This document shows positions 18,278 to 26,831 of a stretch of DNA of 64,000 bases, one piece after another (position 1 is the first letter of the stretch; the number at the start of each line of letters is the position of its first letter). Location of the stretch: positions 32,560 to 96,559 of the forward strand of contig NZ_JOGO01000015.1 in NCBI RefSeq assembly GCF_000719475.1, read 5' to 3'. Below the pieces are notes generated by a model that was not told the DNA's origin, searched no databases, and saw only the letters and a program-made list of their open reading frames with translations. Position numbers and translations under genes: made by a program. The stretch comes from Streptomyces sp. NRRL F-5630. Lineage in GTDB: Bacteria; Actinomycetota; Actinomycetes; Streptomycetales; Streptomycetaceae.

Positions 18278-18306
18278 TTGACAACCCGATTGGTCTGGAC
18301 CATCCT
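18278..18306 (+). promoter_or_regulatory. Chitinase promoter (-35 TTGACA)
   Basis: A perfect TTGACA at 18278-18283, 17-bp spacer, and CATCCT at 18301-18306 as the likely -10. The spacer holds the DasR-like site. The start codon lies about 77 bp beyond the -10. Confidence 0.55.
18289..18304 (+). promoter_or_regulatory. DasR-responsive element (dre)-like operator
   Basis: ATTGGTCTGGACCATC matches the dre consensus (A-S-TGGTCTAGACCA-S-T) at nearly every position and keeps the GGTC/GACC inverted halves. DasR, the GlcNAc-responsive GntR repressor, controls Streptomyces chitinase genes through such sites. The overlap with the promoter spacer supports repression. Confidence 0.8.
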
Positions 18307-18382
18307 CCCGTCAGACGGTGGCCACCGTTCCGCACCCGCAGTGCCCTGTTCTCCTCCAAGTGACTCCCTTTCGGAGGTAGTT

Positions 18383-20134
18383 GTGGAACGCGCCCCCTCT
18401 TCGGCGACCGGCAGACCCGGCCGCACCCGCCCCTCCCCTCGCTCCCGCCTGCGCCGGTTCCTCGGCGCGGGCGCACTCGTGTCCACGACCGCTCTCCTGC
18501 TGAGCGGGCTGATCGCGGGGACCGCCCAGGCCGCCGACGTCAACAACGCGCGGAACCCCGGCTTCGAGTCCGGGCTTTCGGACTGGACGTGCGCCAACGG
18601 CAGCGGCCAGGCGGTGGGTTCGCCGGTCCACGCGGGCAGCGCCGCGCTGAAGGCCAGCCCCTCGGCGTCCGACACGGCCCAGTGCGCCCAGACCGTGAAG
18701 GTCAAGCCGAACGCCACCTACACGCTCAGCGCGTACGTGCAGGGCTCGTACGTGTACCTCGGCGCGAGCGGCACCGGCACGACGGACGTCTCCACCTGGA
18801 CCCCCGGCACCTCCGGCTGGTCGCAGCTGAAGACCACCTTCACGACCGGCGCGAACACCACTTCGGTCCAGGTCTACCTGCACGGCTGGTACGGGCAGCC
18901 CACGTACTACGCCGACGACGTCTCCGTGCTGGGCCCCGACGGGGGCGGCGGCGGGGGCACCACGCCGAGCGTGCCCGCGGCGCCCGGCGCCCTGAAGGCC
19001 GGGGCGGCGGCCGCGACCTCGATCCCGCTGAGCTGGAACCCCGTCACGAACGCGACGAGTTACAACGTGTACCGCGACGGCACCAAGGTGCAGTCGGTGA
19101 CCGGCGCCTCGGCGACCGTCACGGGCCTGACCTCGGCCACGACGTACAGCTTCCAGGTCACGGCCGTCAACGCGGCCGGCGAGTCCCCGAAGTCGGCGGC
19201 GGTCTCGGCGACCACCACCTCGGGCGGCAACCCCGGGGGCGGCGGCTCCGTGCCGAAGCACGCCGTGACCGGCTACTGGCAGAACTTCGACAACGGCGCG
19301 ACCGTGCAGACGATCGCGCAGGTCCCGGCGCAGTACGACATCATCGCCGTCGCCTTCGCCGACGCCACCACCACGCCGGGCGCCGTGTCCTTCACGCTCG
19401 ACTCGGCGGGCCTGAAGGGCTACACCGTCGACCAGTTCAAGGCCGACATCAAGGCGAAGCAGGCGGCCGGCAAGAAGGTGATCATCTCGGTCGGCGGCCA
19501 GAACGGCACCGTGTCGGTCTCCGACACCACCTCCGCGACGAACTTCGCCAACTCGGTGTACTCGCTCATGCAGACCTACGGCTTCGACGGCGTGGACATC
19601 GACCTGGAGAACGGAGTCAACTCCACCTACATGTCCCAGGCCCTGCGCTCCCTCTCCGCGAAGGCGGGCAGCTCGCTCGTCCTCACCATGGCCCCGCAGA
19701 CGATCGACATGCAGTCCACGTCCGCCGAGTACTTCAAGACGGCGCTCAACGTGAAGGACATCCTCACGGTTGTCAACATGCAGTACTACAACAGCGGTTC
19801 GATGCTCGGCTGCGACGGCAAGGTCTACAGCCAGGGCTCGGTGGACTTCCTCACCGCGCTCGCCTGCATCCAGCTCCAGGGCGGCCTCGCCCCCTCGCAG
19901 GTCGGCCTCGGCCTCCCGGCGTCGACGCGCGGCGCGGGCAGCGGCTACGTGGCGCCGAGCGTCGTGAACAACGCGCTCGACTGCCTCTCGAAGGGCACCG
20001 GCTGCGGTTCCTTCAAGCCCTCGACGACGTACCCGGCCCTGCGCGGCACGATGACCTGGTCCACGAACTGGGACGCGACGGCGGGCAACGCCTGGAGCAA
20101 CGCGGTCGGACCCCACGTGCACGCGATGCCCTGA
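18383..20134 (+). CDS. Secreted GH18 chitinase with CBM and fibronectin III domain
   Basis: A 583-aa exoenzyme. A long Arg-rich signal peptide ends at about residue 50 (AQA before ADVNNA). Then come a carbohydrate-binding module (NPGFESGLSDWTC, about 52-188), a Gly-rich linker, a fibronectin type III domain (about 193-280), a second Gly linker and a GH18 catalytic domain (about 293-583). The signature DGVDIDLE places the proton-donor glutamate at about residue 409. The start is a GTG 6 nt after a strong GGAGG. It should hydrolyse chitin outside the cell. A DasR-like operator overlaps its promoter and a 16-bp hairpin ends the unit. Confidence 0.96.
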   Translation: MERAPSSATGRPGRTRPSPRSRLRRFLGAGALVSTTALLLSGLIAGTAQAADVNNARNPGFESGLSDWTCANGSGQAVGSPVHAGSAALKASPSASDTAQCAQTVKVKPNATYTLSAYVQGSYVYLGASGTGTTDVSTWTPGTSGWSQLKTTFTTGANTTSVQVYLHGWYGQPTYYADDVSVLGPDGGGGGGTTPSVPAAPGALKAGAAAATSIPLSWNPVTNATSYNVYRDGTKVQSVTGASATVTGLTSATTYSFQVTAVNAAGESPKSAAVSATTTSGGNPGGGGSVPKHAVTGYWQNFDNGATVQTIAQVPAQYDIIAVAFADATTTPGAVSFTLDSAGLKGYTVDQFKADIKAKQAAGKKVIISVGGQNGTVSVSDTTSATNFANSVYSLMQTYGFDGVDIDLENGVNSTYMSQALRSLSAKAGSSLVLTMAPQTIDMQSTSAEYFKTALNVKDILTVVNMQYYNSGSMLGCDGKVYSQGSVDFLTALACIQLQGGLAPSQVGLGLPASTRGAGSGYVAPSVVNNALDCLSKGTGCGSFKPSTTYPALRGTMTWSTNWDATAGNAWSNAVGPHVHAMP

Positions 20135-20156
20135 CGGGCGAAGCGCTGAGGACGGA

Positions 20157-20195
20157 GGCGGTAGGGGACCGGTGGCTTGCCGGTCCCCTACCGCC
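20157..20195 (+). terminator. Strong intrinsic terminator of the chitinase gene
   Basis: Perfect 16-bp stem (20157-20172 with 20180-20195), 7-nt loop, 22 nt after the chitinase stop. It can also act on transcripts coming from the other side, where the Gfo/Idh/MocA gene ends. Confidence 0.9.
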
Positions 20196-20359
20196 CCCTC
20201 CGCAGACGCCCGCACCTCGCGGGCGCGGGCGTCGAGCGGCTTTCGCGGGATTCGTCGTGCGTGCCCCCTGGCCAGACGCACCGGGAGCCCCGTGGCCCCG
20301 CCAGAGGGTTCTCTCCGCAGCAGGGCCGCCGGGCCGAGGGGCCCCGCGCGCACGGGACG

Positions 20360-21448
20360 TCAGACGCGCCCGGTCGTCACGAGCCCCGGGACCTCGCACG
20401 TGCTCGCCACATCCCGCGTGACGCCCTCGTGCGCCGCGTCGAGCAGTGTCAGCATCGTGTCGAGCACGTGGTGCGCGAGCCCTGCCGAGGCGCGGTGCGT
20501 ACGGCCCGTACGGAGCGAGTCGGCCAGGTCGGCGAGGCCGATCCCGCGTCCCGCGCCCGGGAACCCTGCGCTGGCGGGCAGTTCGTCCCAGCCCGCGCCC
20601 CGGTTCAGCTCCACGGGCCCGTCGAAGCCGTTGGGGTCCGGGACCGCGAGAGAACCCTCGGTCCCGTACACCTCGATGCGCGGCAGCCGTGCCGCCGGGA
20701 TGTCGAAGCTCATCACGAGCGTGCTCAGCGCGCCGCTCGCGTGGTGCAGGACCCCGGTCACGTGCGTGTCCACCTCGACGGGGAACCGGGTGCCCGCGCG
20801 CGGCCCGCTGCCGATGACGCGCTCGGCGCGCGGGGTGGACACCGCGCCCGTGACCTTCGCGACCGGGCCGAGGAGGTGGACGAGCGCGGAGAGGTAGTAC
20901 GGGCCCATGTCGAGCAAGGGGCCGCCCCCGGGCCGGTAGTAGAACTCCGGGTCCGGGTGCCACACCTCGTGCCCCGCCGACGTCATGAAGGCGGTCGCGG
21001 CGACGGGCGTGCCGATACGGCCGTCCTCGACGGCCTTGCGCGCCGTCTGCGTTCCGGTGCCGAGCACGGTGTCGGGGGCGCAGCCGACCCTGAGCCCGGC
21101 GGACTCGGCCGCGGCGAGGACCGCGGCGGACTCCTCGCGCGTCGCGGCGAGCGGTTTCTCGCCGTAGACGTGCTTGCCCGCCGCGAGCGCCGCGAGCGCG
21201 ACCTCGGCGTGCACGGCGGGGACCGTCAGGTTCAGTACGGCGTCGACGTCCTCGCGGCCGAGGAGGTCCTCGACCGAGCCGAGCGCGACCGCGTTCCCGG
21301 CCCGTTCCGCGGCGGCCTTCGCGCGCGTCAGGTCGAGGTCGGCGACGGCGGTGACCCGCAGCGGGCGGGTGAGACGGTCCAGGGAGTCGAGGTAGGCGCC
21401 GCTGATGGCCCCCGCGCCGACGATGCCGATCCTCAGCGGCTCGCCCAC
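20360..21448 (-). CDS. Gfo/Idh/MocA-family oxidoreductase
   Basis: A 362-aa NAD(P)-dependent sugar or cyclitol dehydrogenase. The N-terminal Rossmann motif is GIVGAGAISGAYLDSL; EKPLA (residues about 95-99) is the family's conserved Lys motif; and GGGPLLDMGPYYL is the signature near the active-site aspartate. The GTG start lies inside the 3' end of the upstream ThuA gene (16-bp overlap), so the two are coupled. Together they suggest oxidation of a carbohydrate such as trehalose-like or uronic sugars; the exact substrate is not readable. Confidence 0.92.
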   Translation of the reverse strand: MGEPLRIGIVGAGAISGAYLDSLDRLTRPLRVTAVADLDLTRAKAAAERAGNAVALGSVEDLLGREDVDAVLNLTVPAVHAEVALAALAAGKHVYGEKPLAATREESAAVLAAAESAGLRVGCAPDTVLGTGTQTARKAVEDGRIGTPVAATAFMTSAGHEVWHPDPEFYYRPGGGPLLDMGPYYLSALVHLLGPVAKVTGAVSTPRAERVIGSGPRAGTRFPVEVDTHVTGVLHHASGALSTLVMSFDIPAARLPRIEVYGTEGSLAVPDPNGFDGPVELNRGAGWDELPASAGFPGAGRGIGLADLADSLRTGRTHRASAGLAHHVLDTMLTLLDAAHEGVTRDVASTCEVPGLVTTGRV

Positions 21449-22083
21449 AGCAGCCCCCTCTCGGTCAGGAGACGCACGCCGGGCACGTCGAAGTCGTCGG
21501 GCTTGTGGCCGATCGTGTTGACGAAGACGCGCCCCGCGCCGTAGCGACGGCTCCACACGGCCGGCATCACGACCTCCTGGCCGTGCTCCTCGCCCGCCGG
21601 GAAGACCGTCGTGGCGTGCACCTCGATCGCGGGGTCGGTCGCGACCCAGTACTGCTCCGTGTGGACATCGAAGTCCTCGATCCCCGCGACCAGTTCGTGA
21701 CCGGGGACGATATGGACCCGGTGGTCGTGGTAGCCCTCGGGATGCATGAGGAACTGCCCTCCGGTGAGCCGCTGGTAGCCGAGGTCGCCGCGGAAGGAGT
21801 CCACGACACCGCCGTGCCAGCCGGCGAAGCCGGTGCCCGCGCGGACCGCCGCGACCAGGCCCGCGCTCTGCTCGCGGGTCACCTCGCCCATCGTCCAGCA
21901 CTGCACGATCAGGTCGGTGGCGGCGAGTCGTCCGGCGTCGGCGTAGACGTCGAGGGTGTCCGAGGTGTCCACCGCGAACCCGGCGTCCTTGAGGAAGGGC
22001 AGGAAGAGGTCGGTGATCTCGACGGGCGAGTGTCCCTCCCACCCACCGCGGACGACGAGCGCCCTTCGGCCGGGGTTCGTCAT
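21433..22083 (-). CDS. ThuA-domain protein (trehalose-utilisation family)
   Basis: A 216-aa glutamine-amidotransferase-like fold protein: RALVVRGGWEGH at the start, FAGWHGGVVDSF, the MHPEGYHDHRVHIV stretch, DEDFD-type FDVHTEQYWV, and GAGRVFVNTIGHKPDDF at the end, all typical of the ThuA family. ThuA is linked to disaccharide (trehalose/maltitol) catabolism together with Gfo/Idh/MocA enzymes, as here. The ATG at 22083 gives the expected N-terminus; an in-frame ATG at 22101 lacks a ribosome binding site. Confidence 0.9.
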   Translation of the reverse strand: MTNPGRRALVVRGGWEGHSPVEITDLFLPFLKDAGFAVDTSDTLDVYADAGRLAATDLIVQCWTMGEVTREQSAGLVAAVRAGTGFAGWHGGVVDSFRGDLGYQRLTGGQFLMHPEGYHDHRVHIVPGHELVAGIEDFDVHTEQYWVATDPAIEVHATTVFPAGEEHGQEVVMPAVWSRRYGAGRVFVNTIGHKPDDFDVPGVRLLTERGLLWASR

Positions 22084-22487
22084 GGTCTTGCACGCTCCCA
22101 TCGGGGCTCACGGCCCGCGCGGCCGGATCGAGGCGGGTGGGGGCCGGTCGGTCGCACCGCGCGGACCCGGGGGAAGGGCTTCGCGGGGCACGGGGGTGGT
22201 TCACGGTGCGCCTCGCGCCGACGACGCCACCACCGGCGCGGCTGCTCCGCTCGGTCACACGAACGTACGGACGAGGCGCCCGGTATGTCAATCGGCTTGA
22301 CTAATGCAATCCCAGCGTCCGCACAGGCCCCTGAGGAGGCCCGTGCGCGCCTGTCGGAGCGTCAGGGAGAGCAACGCAGAAAACGCTTTCCCCAGTCTCG
22401 TCGGAGCGGGCTCGGTACGCAAGACTGGCGCTGGTCGCCGCTGGTCGCCTCAGCGGGGACGGCCGTCCCGCGAAGGAGTCACCCCTC
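22084..22487. other. Divergent regulatory region, thuA/gfo versus DUF2264
   Basis: 404 bp with no gene. It holds a candidate leftward promoter (TTGACA at 22291-22286, 18-bp spacer, TACGTT at 22267-22262), overlapping an inverted repeat GTCAA/TTGAC at 22287-22301, and a LacI-type operator at 22379-22390. Confidence 0.55.
22379..22390 (+). promoter_or_regulatory. LacI-family-type operator
   Basis: GAAAACGCTTTC is the near-palindrome with a central CG typical of LacI/GalR-family operators. It lies about 100 bp upstream of the DUF2264 gene. No LacI-family gene is in the window, so the regulator would act from elsewhere. Confidence 0.6.
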
Positions 22488-24530
22488 ATGCCGCAGCCGG
22501 TCCCCGCCCGACCCGCAGACCCCGCCGCGTGGACCAGCCGGGCGCGCTGGGGTCGGCTCGCCGACGACATGCTGCGCGCGGTGCGCCCCTACGCGAGCGA
22601 GCGGCACGCGCTGGTCCGGCTGCCCGGCCCGGCGAGCGCGAGCGGCGAGTGGAGCGACGGACTCGAAGGCTTCGCGCGCACCTTCCTCCTCGCCGCCTTC
22701 CGGCTGCGCGGCGAGGAGGGGCACGATCCGTACGGCCTCGCCGAGTGGTACGCGCGCGGCATCGCCGCGGGGGCGGACCCGGAGAGCCCCGAGCGGTGGC
22801 CCACCTTCGCCGAGGCCGGCCAGGCGAAGGTCGAGGCCGCGTCGATCGCGCTCGCGCTGCACGAGACGCGCCCGTGGATCTGGGACCGCCTGGGCGAGCG
22901 CACCCGCGCCCAGCTCCGCGACTGGCTCGGCCTCATGGTCGGTGCCGACATGCCGCAGAACAACTGGATCTGGTTCCAGGGCGTCACCGAGGCGTTCGCG
23001 CGCACGGTGGGCGGGCGGTGGCGCCAGGAGGACCTGGACCGGACGCTCGCGAGGGCGGAGGAGTGGTACCAGGGCGGGGGCTGGTACTCGGACGGGCTGA
23101 CCGGCGGGGCGCACCGCAATCACGACCACTACAACGGCTGGGCGATGCACCTCTACCCCTTGTGGTTCACGCGCGTTCTCGGCGAGCGGGCGCCCGAAGG
23201 ACTCGCCGACCGCTACCGCGAGCGGCTGCGCCTCTTCCTCGCCGACTGGCGCCACCTCGTGGGCGGGAACGGGGCGCCGCTCTTCCAGGGCCGCTCGCTC
23301 ACCTACCGCTGGGCCGCGCTCGCCCCGCTGTGGACGGGCACGCTCTTCGGCGCGAGTCCGCTGACGCCGGGCGAGACGCGGGGCCTCGCGGCGCGCACGC
23401 TCTCGTACTTCACGGAGAACGGGGCGCTCACCGGGGAGGGGCTGCTGAGCCTGGGCTGGCACCGCCCCTTCCGGGGGCTGCTCCAGCGGTACTCGGGCCC
23501 GGCCTCGCCGTACTGGGCGAGCAAGGGCTTCGCGGGGCTGCTGCTTCCGGCCTCGCACCCGGTGTGGACGGCGGAGCCCGAGCCGCTCGCGGTGGAGCGC
23601 GGCGACTTCACGCGCACGCTGGACGGGCCCGGCTGGCTTGTGACGGGCACGGCCGCCGACGGGGTCGTACGGGTCGTCAACCACGGCGGCGACCACAGCG
23701 ATCCGGCGCGGCTGTGGCCCGACGACCCGCACTACGCGCGGCTCGGCTACTCCACGCACGCCACCCCCGAGTACCCGGCGGACGCGGGGGCGGGGGCCTG
23801 GGAGGCGAGCGCGACGCTCCTCGACGCGGAGGGCCGGGCGGCGCACCGCAGGCCGCTGGAACGGCTGTCGCTCGCGGACGGGACGGGCGTGTCGCGGTCG
23901 CGCGCGCACTGGCCCGTGGACGCGGCGGGGGCGGGCTGGGACCCCTTCGGCGGAGCGCCCGCCGCCTTCCGCACGGGGCCGTGGCTCACGGTCGGTTCGG
24001 CGGTACGGGGTTCTGTCGAAGTGCGGGTGGCGCGGGTGGACCCGGCCGCTCCCGGTGACACCCCGGCGGTGCGGGTGCGCTTCGGCGGCTGGGCGCTCCC
24101 GGTGGGGACGGAGCCCGTGCGGGAGCCGGACGCGGCGCCGGGGGCATCGGGTGCGGGGCTCCGCGCGGAAGGAGGCACCGGCACCTTCGCCGACGCGCCG
24201 TCGGGTGTCCCGGGCCACGCCGCGGTGACCTCGCCCGGCGGTCTCGTCTCATCCGTGACGGATATGGGCGGGCTGCCGCTCGGCGCCGTGCGCGCGGCGA
24301 CGGGGTGCAGCCCCCTGGCGCGCGACTCGGCCACTCCCCTGCTGACCTCCGAGGCGGAGGCCGTGCCGGGCACGCTGTACGCCGCCGCGGTCCACCTCGG
24401 CAAGGGGACCCCGCGCGCCCTGCCCACCCTTGCCACCACCTGGGCACCGGACGGTACGACGACCGCGGAGATCACCTGGCCGGACGGCCACACGCACACC
24501 CTGCGACTCCCGGCGCCGCCGATGGGCTGA
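22488..24530 (+). CDS. DUF2264-domain protein (putative glycoside-active enzyme)
   Basis: A 680-aa cytosolic protein without signal peptide. The N-terminal two thirds match DUF2264: WSDGLEGFARTFLLAA, LALHETRPWIWDRL, NNWIWFQGVTEAF, GGWYSDGLTGGAHRNHDHYNGWAMHLYPLW and YRWAALAPLW, an alpha/alpha-toroid pattern seen in polysaccharide lyases and unsaturated glucuronyl hydrolases. The C-terminal part is beta-rich. It is divergent from the ThuA and Gfo/Idh/MocA genes and is preceded by a LacI-type operator, so a role in plant- or fungal-polysaccharide breakdown products is likely. The reaction is not established from sequence. Confidence 0.88.
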   Translation: MPQPVPARPADPAAWTSRARWGRLADDMLRAVRPYASERHALVRLPGPASASGEWSDGLEGFARTFLLAAFRLRGEEGHDPYGLAEWYARGIAAGADPESPERWPTFAEAGQAKVEAASIALALHETRPWIWDRLGERTRAQLRDWLGLMVGADMPQNNWIWFQGVTEAFARTVGGRWRQEDLDRTLARAEEWYQGGGWYSDGLTGGAHRNHDHYNGWAMHLYPLWFTRVLGERAPEGLADRYRERLRLFLADWRHLVGGNGAPLFQGRSLTYRWAALAPLWTGTLFGASPLTPGETRGLAARTLSYFTENGALTGEGLLSLGWHRPFRGLLQRYSGPASPYWASKGFAGLLLPASHPVWTAEPEPLAVERGDFTRTLDGPGWLVTGTAADGVVRVVNHGGDHSDPARLWPDDPHYARLGYSTHATPEYPADAGAGAWEASATLLDAEGRAAHRRPLERLSLADGTGVSRSRAHWPVDAAGAGWDPFGGAPAAFRTGPWLTVGSAVRGSVEVRVARVDPAAPGDTPAVRVRFGGWALPVGTEPVREPDAAPGASGAGLRAEGGTGTFADAPSGVPGHAAVTSPGGLVSSVTDMGGLPLGAVRAATGCSPLARDSATPLLTSEAEAVPGTLYAAAVHLGKGTPRALPTLATTWAPDGTTTAEITWPDGHTHTLRLPAPPMG

Positions 24531-24563
24531 GCCGGGCGGCACCGGGCCGGGGCACCCGCGCGC

Positions 24564-25457
24564 TCAGACGAGGATGACGCGGCGCCCCCTCGCGTGCCCG
24601 GCCTGGCTGTCGCTGTGGGCCCTGGCCGCCTCGGTGAGCGGGTACGACTTCTCGACCGGGATGTGGAGCCTGCCGCGCGCGATCAGTTCCGCGGCCTCGG
24701 CGAGCGCGTCCGGCACACTCCCCGCCGTGCCCGAGAACCGGACGCCGAACTTCGGCGCGTCGCGGTCGGCGATGGAAACCACCCGGCGCGGGTCTCCCGT
24801 GAGTGCGACGAGTTCCGGGACGACCCCGGAACCCGCCAGGTCGAGCGCCGCGTCGACGTCGCCGAGGCGCCGGACGCGCGCGGTCCAGCCCTCGTGGTAC
24901 GTCGTGGCGAGGGCGCCGAGGCCCCGCACGTACTCCTGGTTCGCGGCCCCCGCCGTGGCGATGACGCGGATTCCGCGCTCGCGGGCGAACTGGAGGACGG
25001 CGGAGCCGACACCCCCGGAGGCCCCGCTCACGAGGAGCGTCTGTCCCGGGCGCACGCCGACCTCGCGCAGCACCCGCAGCGCGGTCTCCACCACGGACGG
25101 GTACCCGGCGGCCTCGGCGAACGTCAGCCCCGCCGGCATCGGGGCCCAGGCCGACAGGACGGCCAGCTCGGCGTACGTGCTCGTCCCTTCTCCGAAGACG
25201 CGGTCGCCGGGGGCCACGTCCCGCACCCCCTCACCGATCTCGTCCACCACTCCCGCTGCGTCCAGCCCGACTCCGGCGGGCAGTTCGAGCGGGTGGGCGC
25301 CCAGGACCTGCCCCTCACGAAGCCTCCAGTCGACCGGGTTCACCCCCGCCGCCCGTACCGCGATACGTATCTGTCCCGGACCGGCGTGCGGCTCCTCGGC
25401 ATCGATCAGGCGCAGGACTTCGGGACCGCCGAACTCGGCGAAGCTCACTTTCTTCAT
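24564..25457 (-). CDS. NADP-dependent quinone-oxidoreductase-like MDR protein
   Basis: A 297-aa medium-chain dehydrogenase/reductase lacking zinc ligands. GVNPVDWRLREG and the NADPH loop VSGASGGVGSAVLQFA place it with the quinone oxidoreductase/zeta-crystallin group. A C-terminal AHSDSQAGHARGRRVILV is the usual ending of the family. It is divergent from a TetR gene 86 bp away with operator-like repeats between, so it is probably that regulator's target and may handle an electrophile or quinone. Confidence 0.92.
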   Translation of the reverse strand: MKKVSFAEFGGPEVLRLIDAEEPHAGPGQIRIAVRAAGVNPVDWRLREGQVLGAHPLELPAGVGLDAAGVVDEIGEGVRDVAPGDRVFGEGTSTYAELAVLSAWAPMPAGLTFAEAAGYPSVVETALRVLREVGVRPGQTLLVSGASGGVGSAVLQFARERGIRVIATAGAANQEYVRGLGALATTYHEGWTARVRRLGDVDAALDLAGSGVVPELVALTGDPRRVVSIADRDAPKFGVRFSGTAGSVPDALAEAAELIARGRLHIPVEKSYPLTEAARAHSDSQAGHARGRRVILV

Positions 25458-25472
25458 ACCGGGAACGTAGCA

Positions 25473-25507
25473 CTAACGGTTAGCTTTTTGAAACCGTTGG
25501 CTTTTTG
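25473..25507. promoter_or_regulatory. TetR-type operator region
   Basis: CTAACGGTTAG (25473-25483) is a palindrome, and GGTTAGCTTTTTG is repeated imperfectly as CGTTGGCTTTTTG about 16 bp on. Both lie in the 86-bp gap between the oxidoreductase and TetR genes and overlap where both promoters must be. Autoregulation and repression of the oxidoreductase are inferred. Confidence 0.65.
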
Positions 25508-25543
25508 GAGCGGGTACGATTTCCTGCCTGGTAGTGTCCGGGC

Positions 25544-26134
25544 ATGACCGTGCCGACCGGGCGCCGTGAGCGCAAGAAGGCCGCGACCCGTCAGAAGATC
25601 GCGGACACCGCCATGCGGCTCTTCCTGAGCCGTGGATACGAGGCGGTGGGCATCCGCGAGGTCGCGGCCGAGGCCGACGTGGCCGTGACGACGCTGTTCG
25701 CGCACTTCCCCTCGAAGGAGGCACTGGTCTTCGCGCAGGACGAGGACTTCGAGGAACGTCTCGCCCGCGCGGTCACGGAGCGCGCTCCCGGTGCTCCGCT
25801 CCTCCCGCCGCTGCGGCGGGAGGTCCACGCCCTCGTGCGGCACTGCACGGCGGAAAGCGCGGCTCCGGTGTGGGGCATGATCGACGCGACTCCCGCGCTG
25901 CGGAAGTACGAGGAGTCGATGCGGGTGCGCCACGCCGAGCGGCTCGCGGCGGTCATCGCGGCCGACCCGGAGCTGTCCCGGACGCCGACGGCGAGCCGGG
26001 CGCTCGCCCGGTTCGTGATCGACGCCTACGCCCTGGCCCGGGAGGCGGCCGACCCCGAGGGCGCGGTGGACGAGGTCTTCGGGATGATCGAGGCGGCCTG
26101 GGAGGTCACGGCCTCTCCCGGCTCCGCCGCCTGA
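25544..26134 (+). CDS. TetR-family transcriptional regulator
   Basis: A 196-aa protein. The N-terminal helix-turn-helix domain (about residues 10-57) reads KIADTAMRLFLSRGYEAVGIREVAAEADVAVTTLFAHFPSKEALV split over its helices, the TetR consensus including the FPSKEAL ending. The C-terminal ligand domain is not assignable. It is divergent from the MDR oxidoreductase and probably represses it. Confidence 0.94.
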   Translation: MTVPTGRRERKKAATRQKIADTAMRLFLSRGYEAVGIREVAAEADVAVTTLFAHFPSKEALVFAQDEDFEERLARAVTERAPGAPLLPPLRREVHALVRHCTAESAAPVWGMIDATPALRKYEESMRVRHAERLAAVIAADPELSRTPTASRALARFVIDAYALAREAADPEGAVDEVFGMIEAAWEVTASPGSAA

Positions 26135-26141
26135 ACACCTC

Positions 26142-26675
26142 TCAGCGTATGCGGGCCGCCGCCCCGCCCGGCGCCGTGAGCGTCACCTCGTGGTCCGTGA
26201 AGCCGTGGCGGCGGTAGAAGCGGAGCGCCGCCGTGTTGCTCGCGTAGGCGGAGACCTCGGTACGGAAGGCGCCGTGGGCGCGGGCCCAGGCGAGGCAGTC
26301 GGCGAGGAGGCGGGAGCCCGTGCCCGCGCCGCGCATCGCCGGGCGCACGTAGAGGCTCGCGAGGGTCACCGTGCGGACGGGAAGCAGGGGTTCGGGCGGG
26401 CGGAGCATCGCGGTGAGGTGCCCGAGCACCTTGCCCGCGCAGTCCGCGACGAGCAGGAGCCGCGCGGGATCGTCGAGGCCGGAGGCGAGCGCCGCGCGCC
26501 CGTGCTCCCTGAACCAGGCGGGATCGGCGGCCGCGTCGCGCGGCCCGGCGTCCTCCGCGAAGAGCGCGGCCATCGAGGCGAGCAGCCCGTCGAGGTCCAG
26601 ATCGGTCGCGGGCCGCACGTGGACCACGGGCTCGGCCGCCACCGGACCGCGCGGGACAACGGTTCGTTCGGTCAT
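26142..26675 (-). CDS. GNAT acetyltransferase
   Basis: A 177-aa single-domain GCN5-related enzyme: VRPATDLDLDGLLASMAALF at the start, the acetyl-CoA loop VRPAMRGAGTGSRLLADCL, and SNTAALRFYRRHGFTDHEV as motif B. It converges with the TetR gene, 8 bp apart. Acceptor unknown. The ribosome binding site before the ATG (GAAGG) is weak. Confidence 0.9.
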   Translation of the reverse strand: MTERTVVPRGPVAAEPVVHVRPATDLDLDGLLASMAALFAEDAGPRDAAADPAWFREHGRAALASGLDDPARLLLVADCAGKVLGHLTAMLRPPEPLLPVRTVTLASLYVRPAMRGAGTGSRLLADCLAWARAHGAFRTEVSAYASNTAALRFYRRHGFTDHEVTLTAPGGAAARIR

Positions 26676-26831
26676 GCCTTCGACGCTAACGGGAGGCACT
26701 GACAGAGCCCCCCGGCGGACGGCGCCCACCCGTCCGGGTGAGGGCGACCGCGGCCCCGCCACTCGCTGCGCGGCGGGGCGTTGACCGGGTGCGTCCCGAT
26801 CCGTCGCCCAGAAAGAACCGGTATCCGCAGC

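Larger units (their letters stand above)
18017..18382. other. Divergent promoter region of GNAT and chitinase genes
   Basis: 366 bp. The right half holds the chitinase promoter and a DasR-like operator (separate entries). The left half presumably carries the GNAT promoter. No gene is supported here. Confidence 0.6.
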
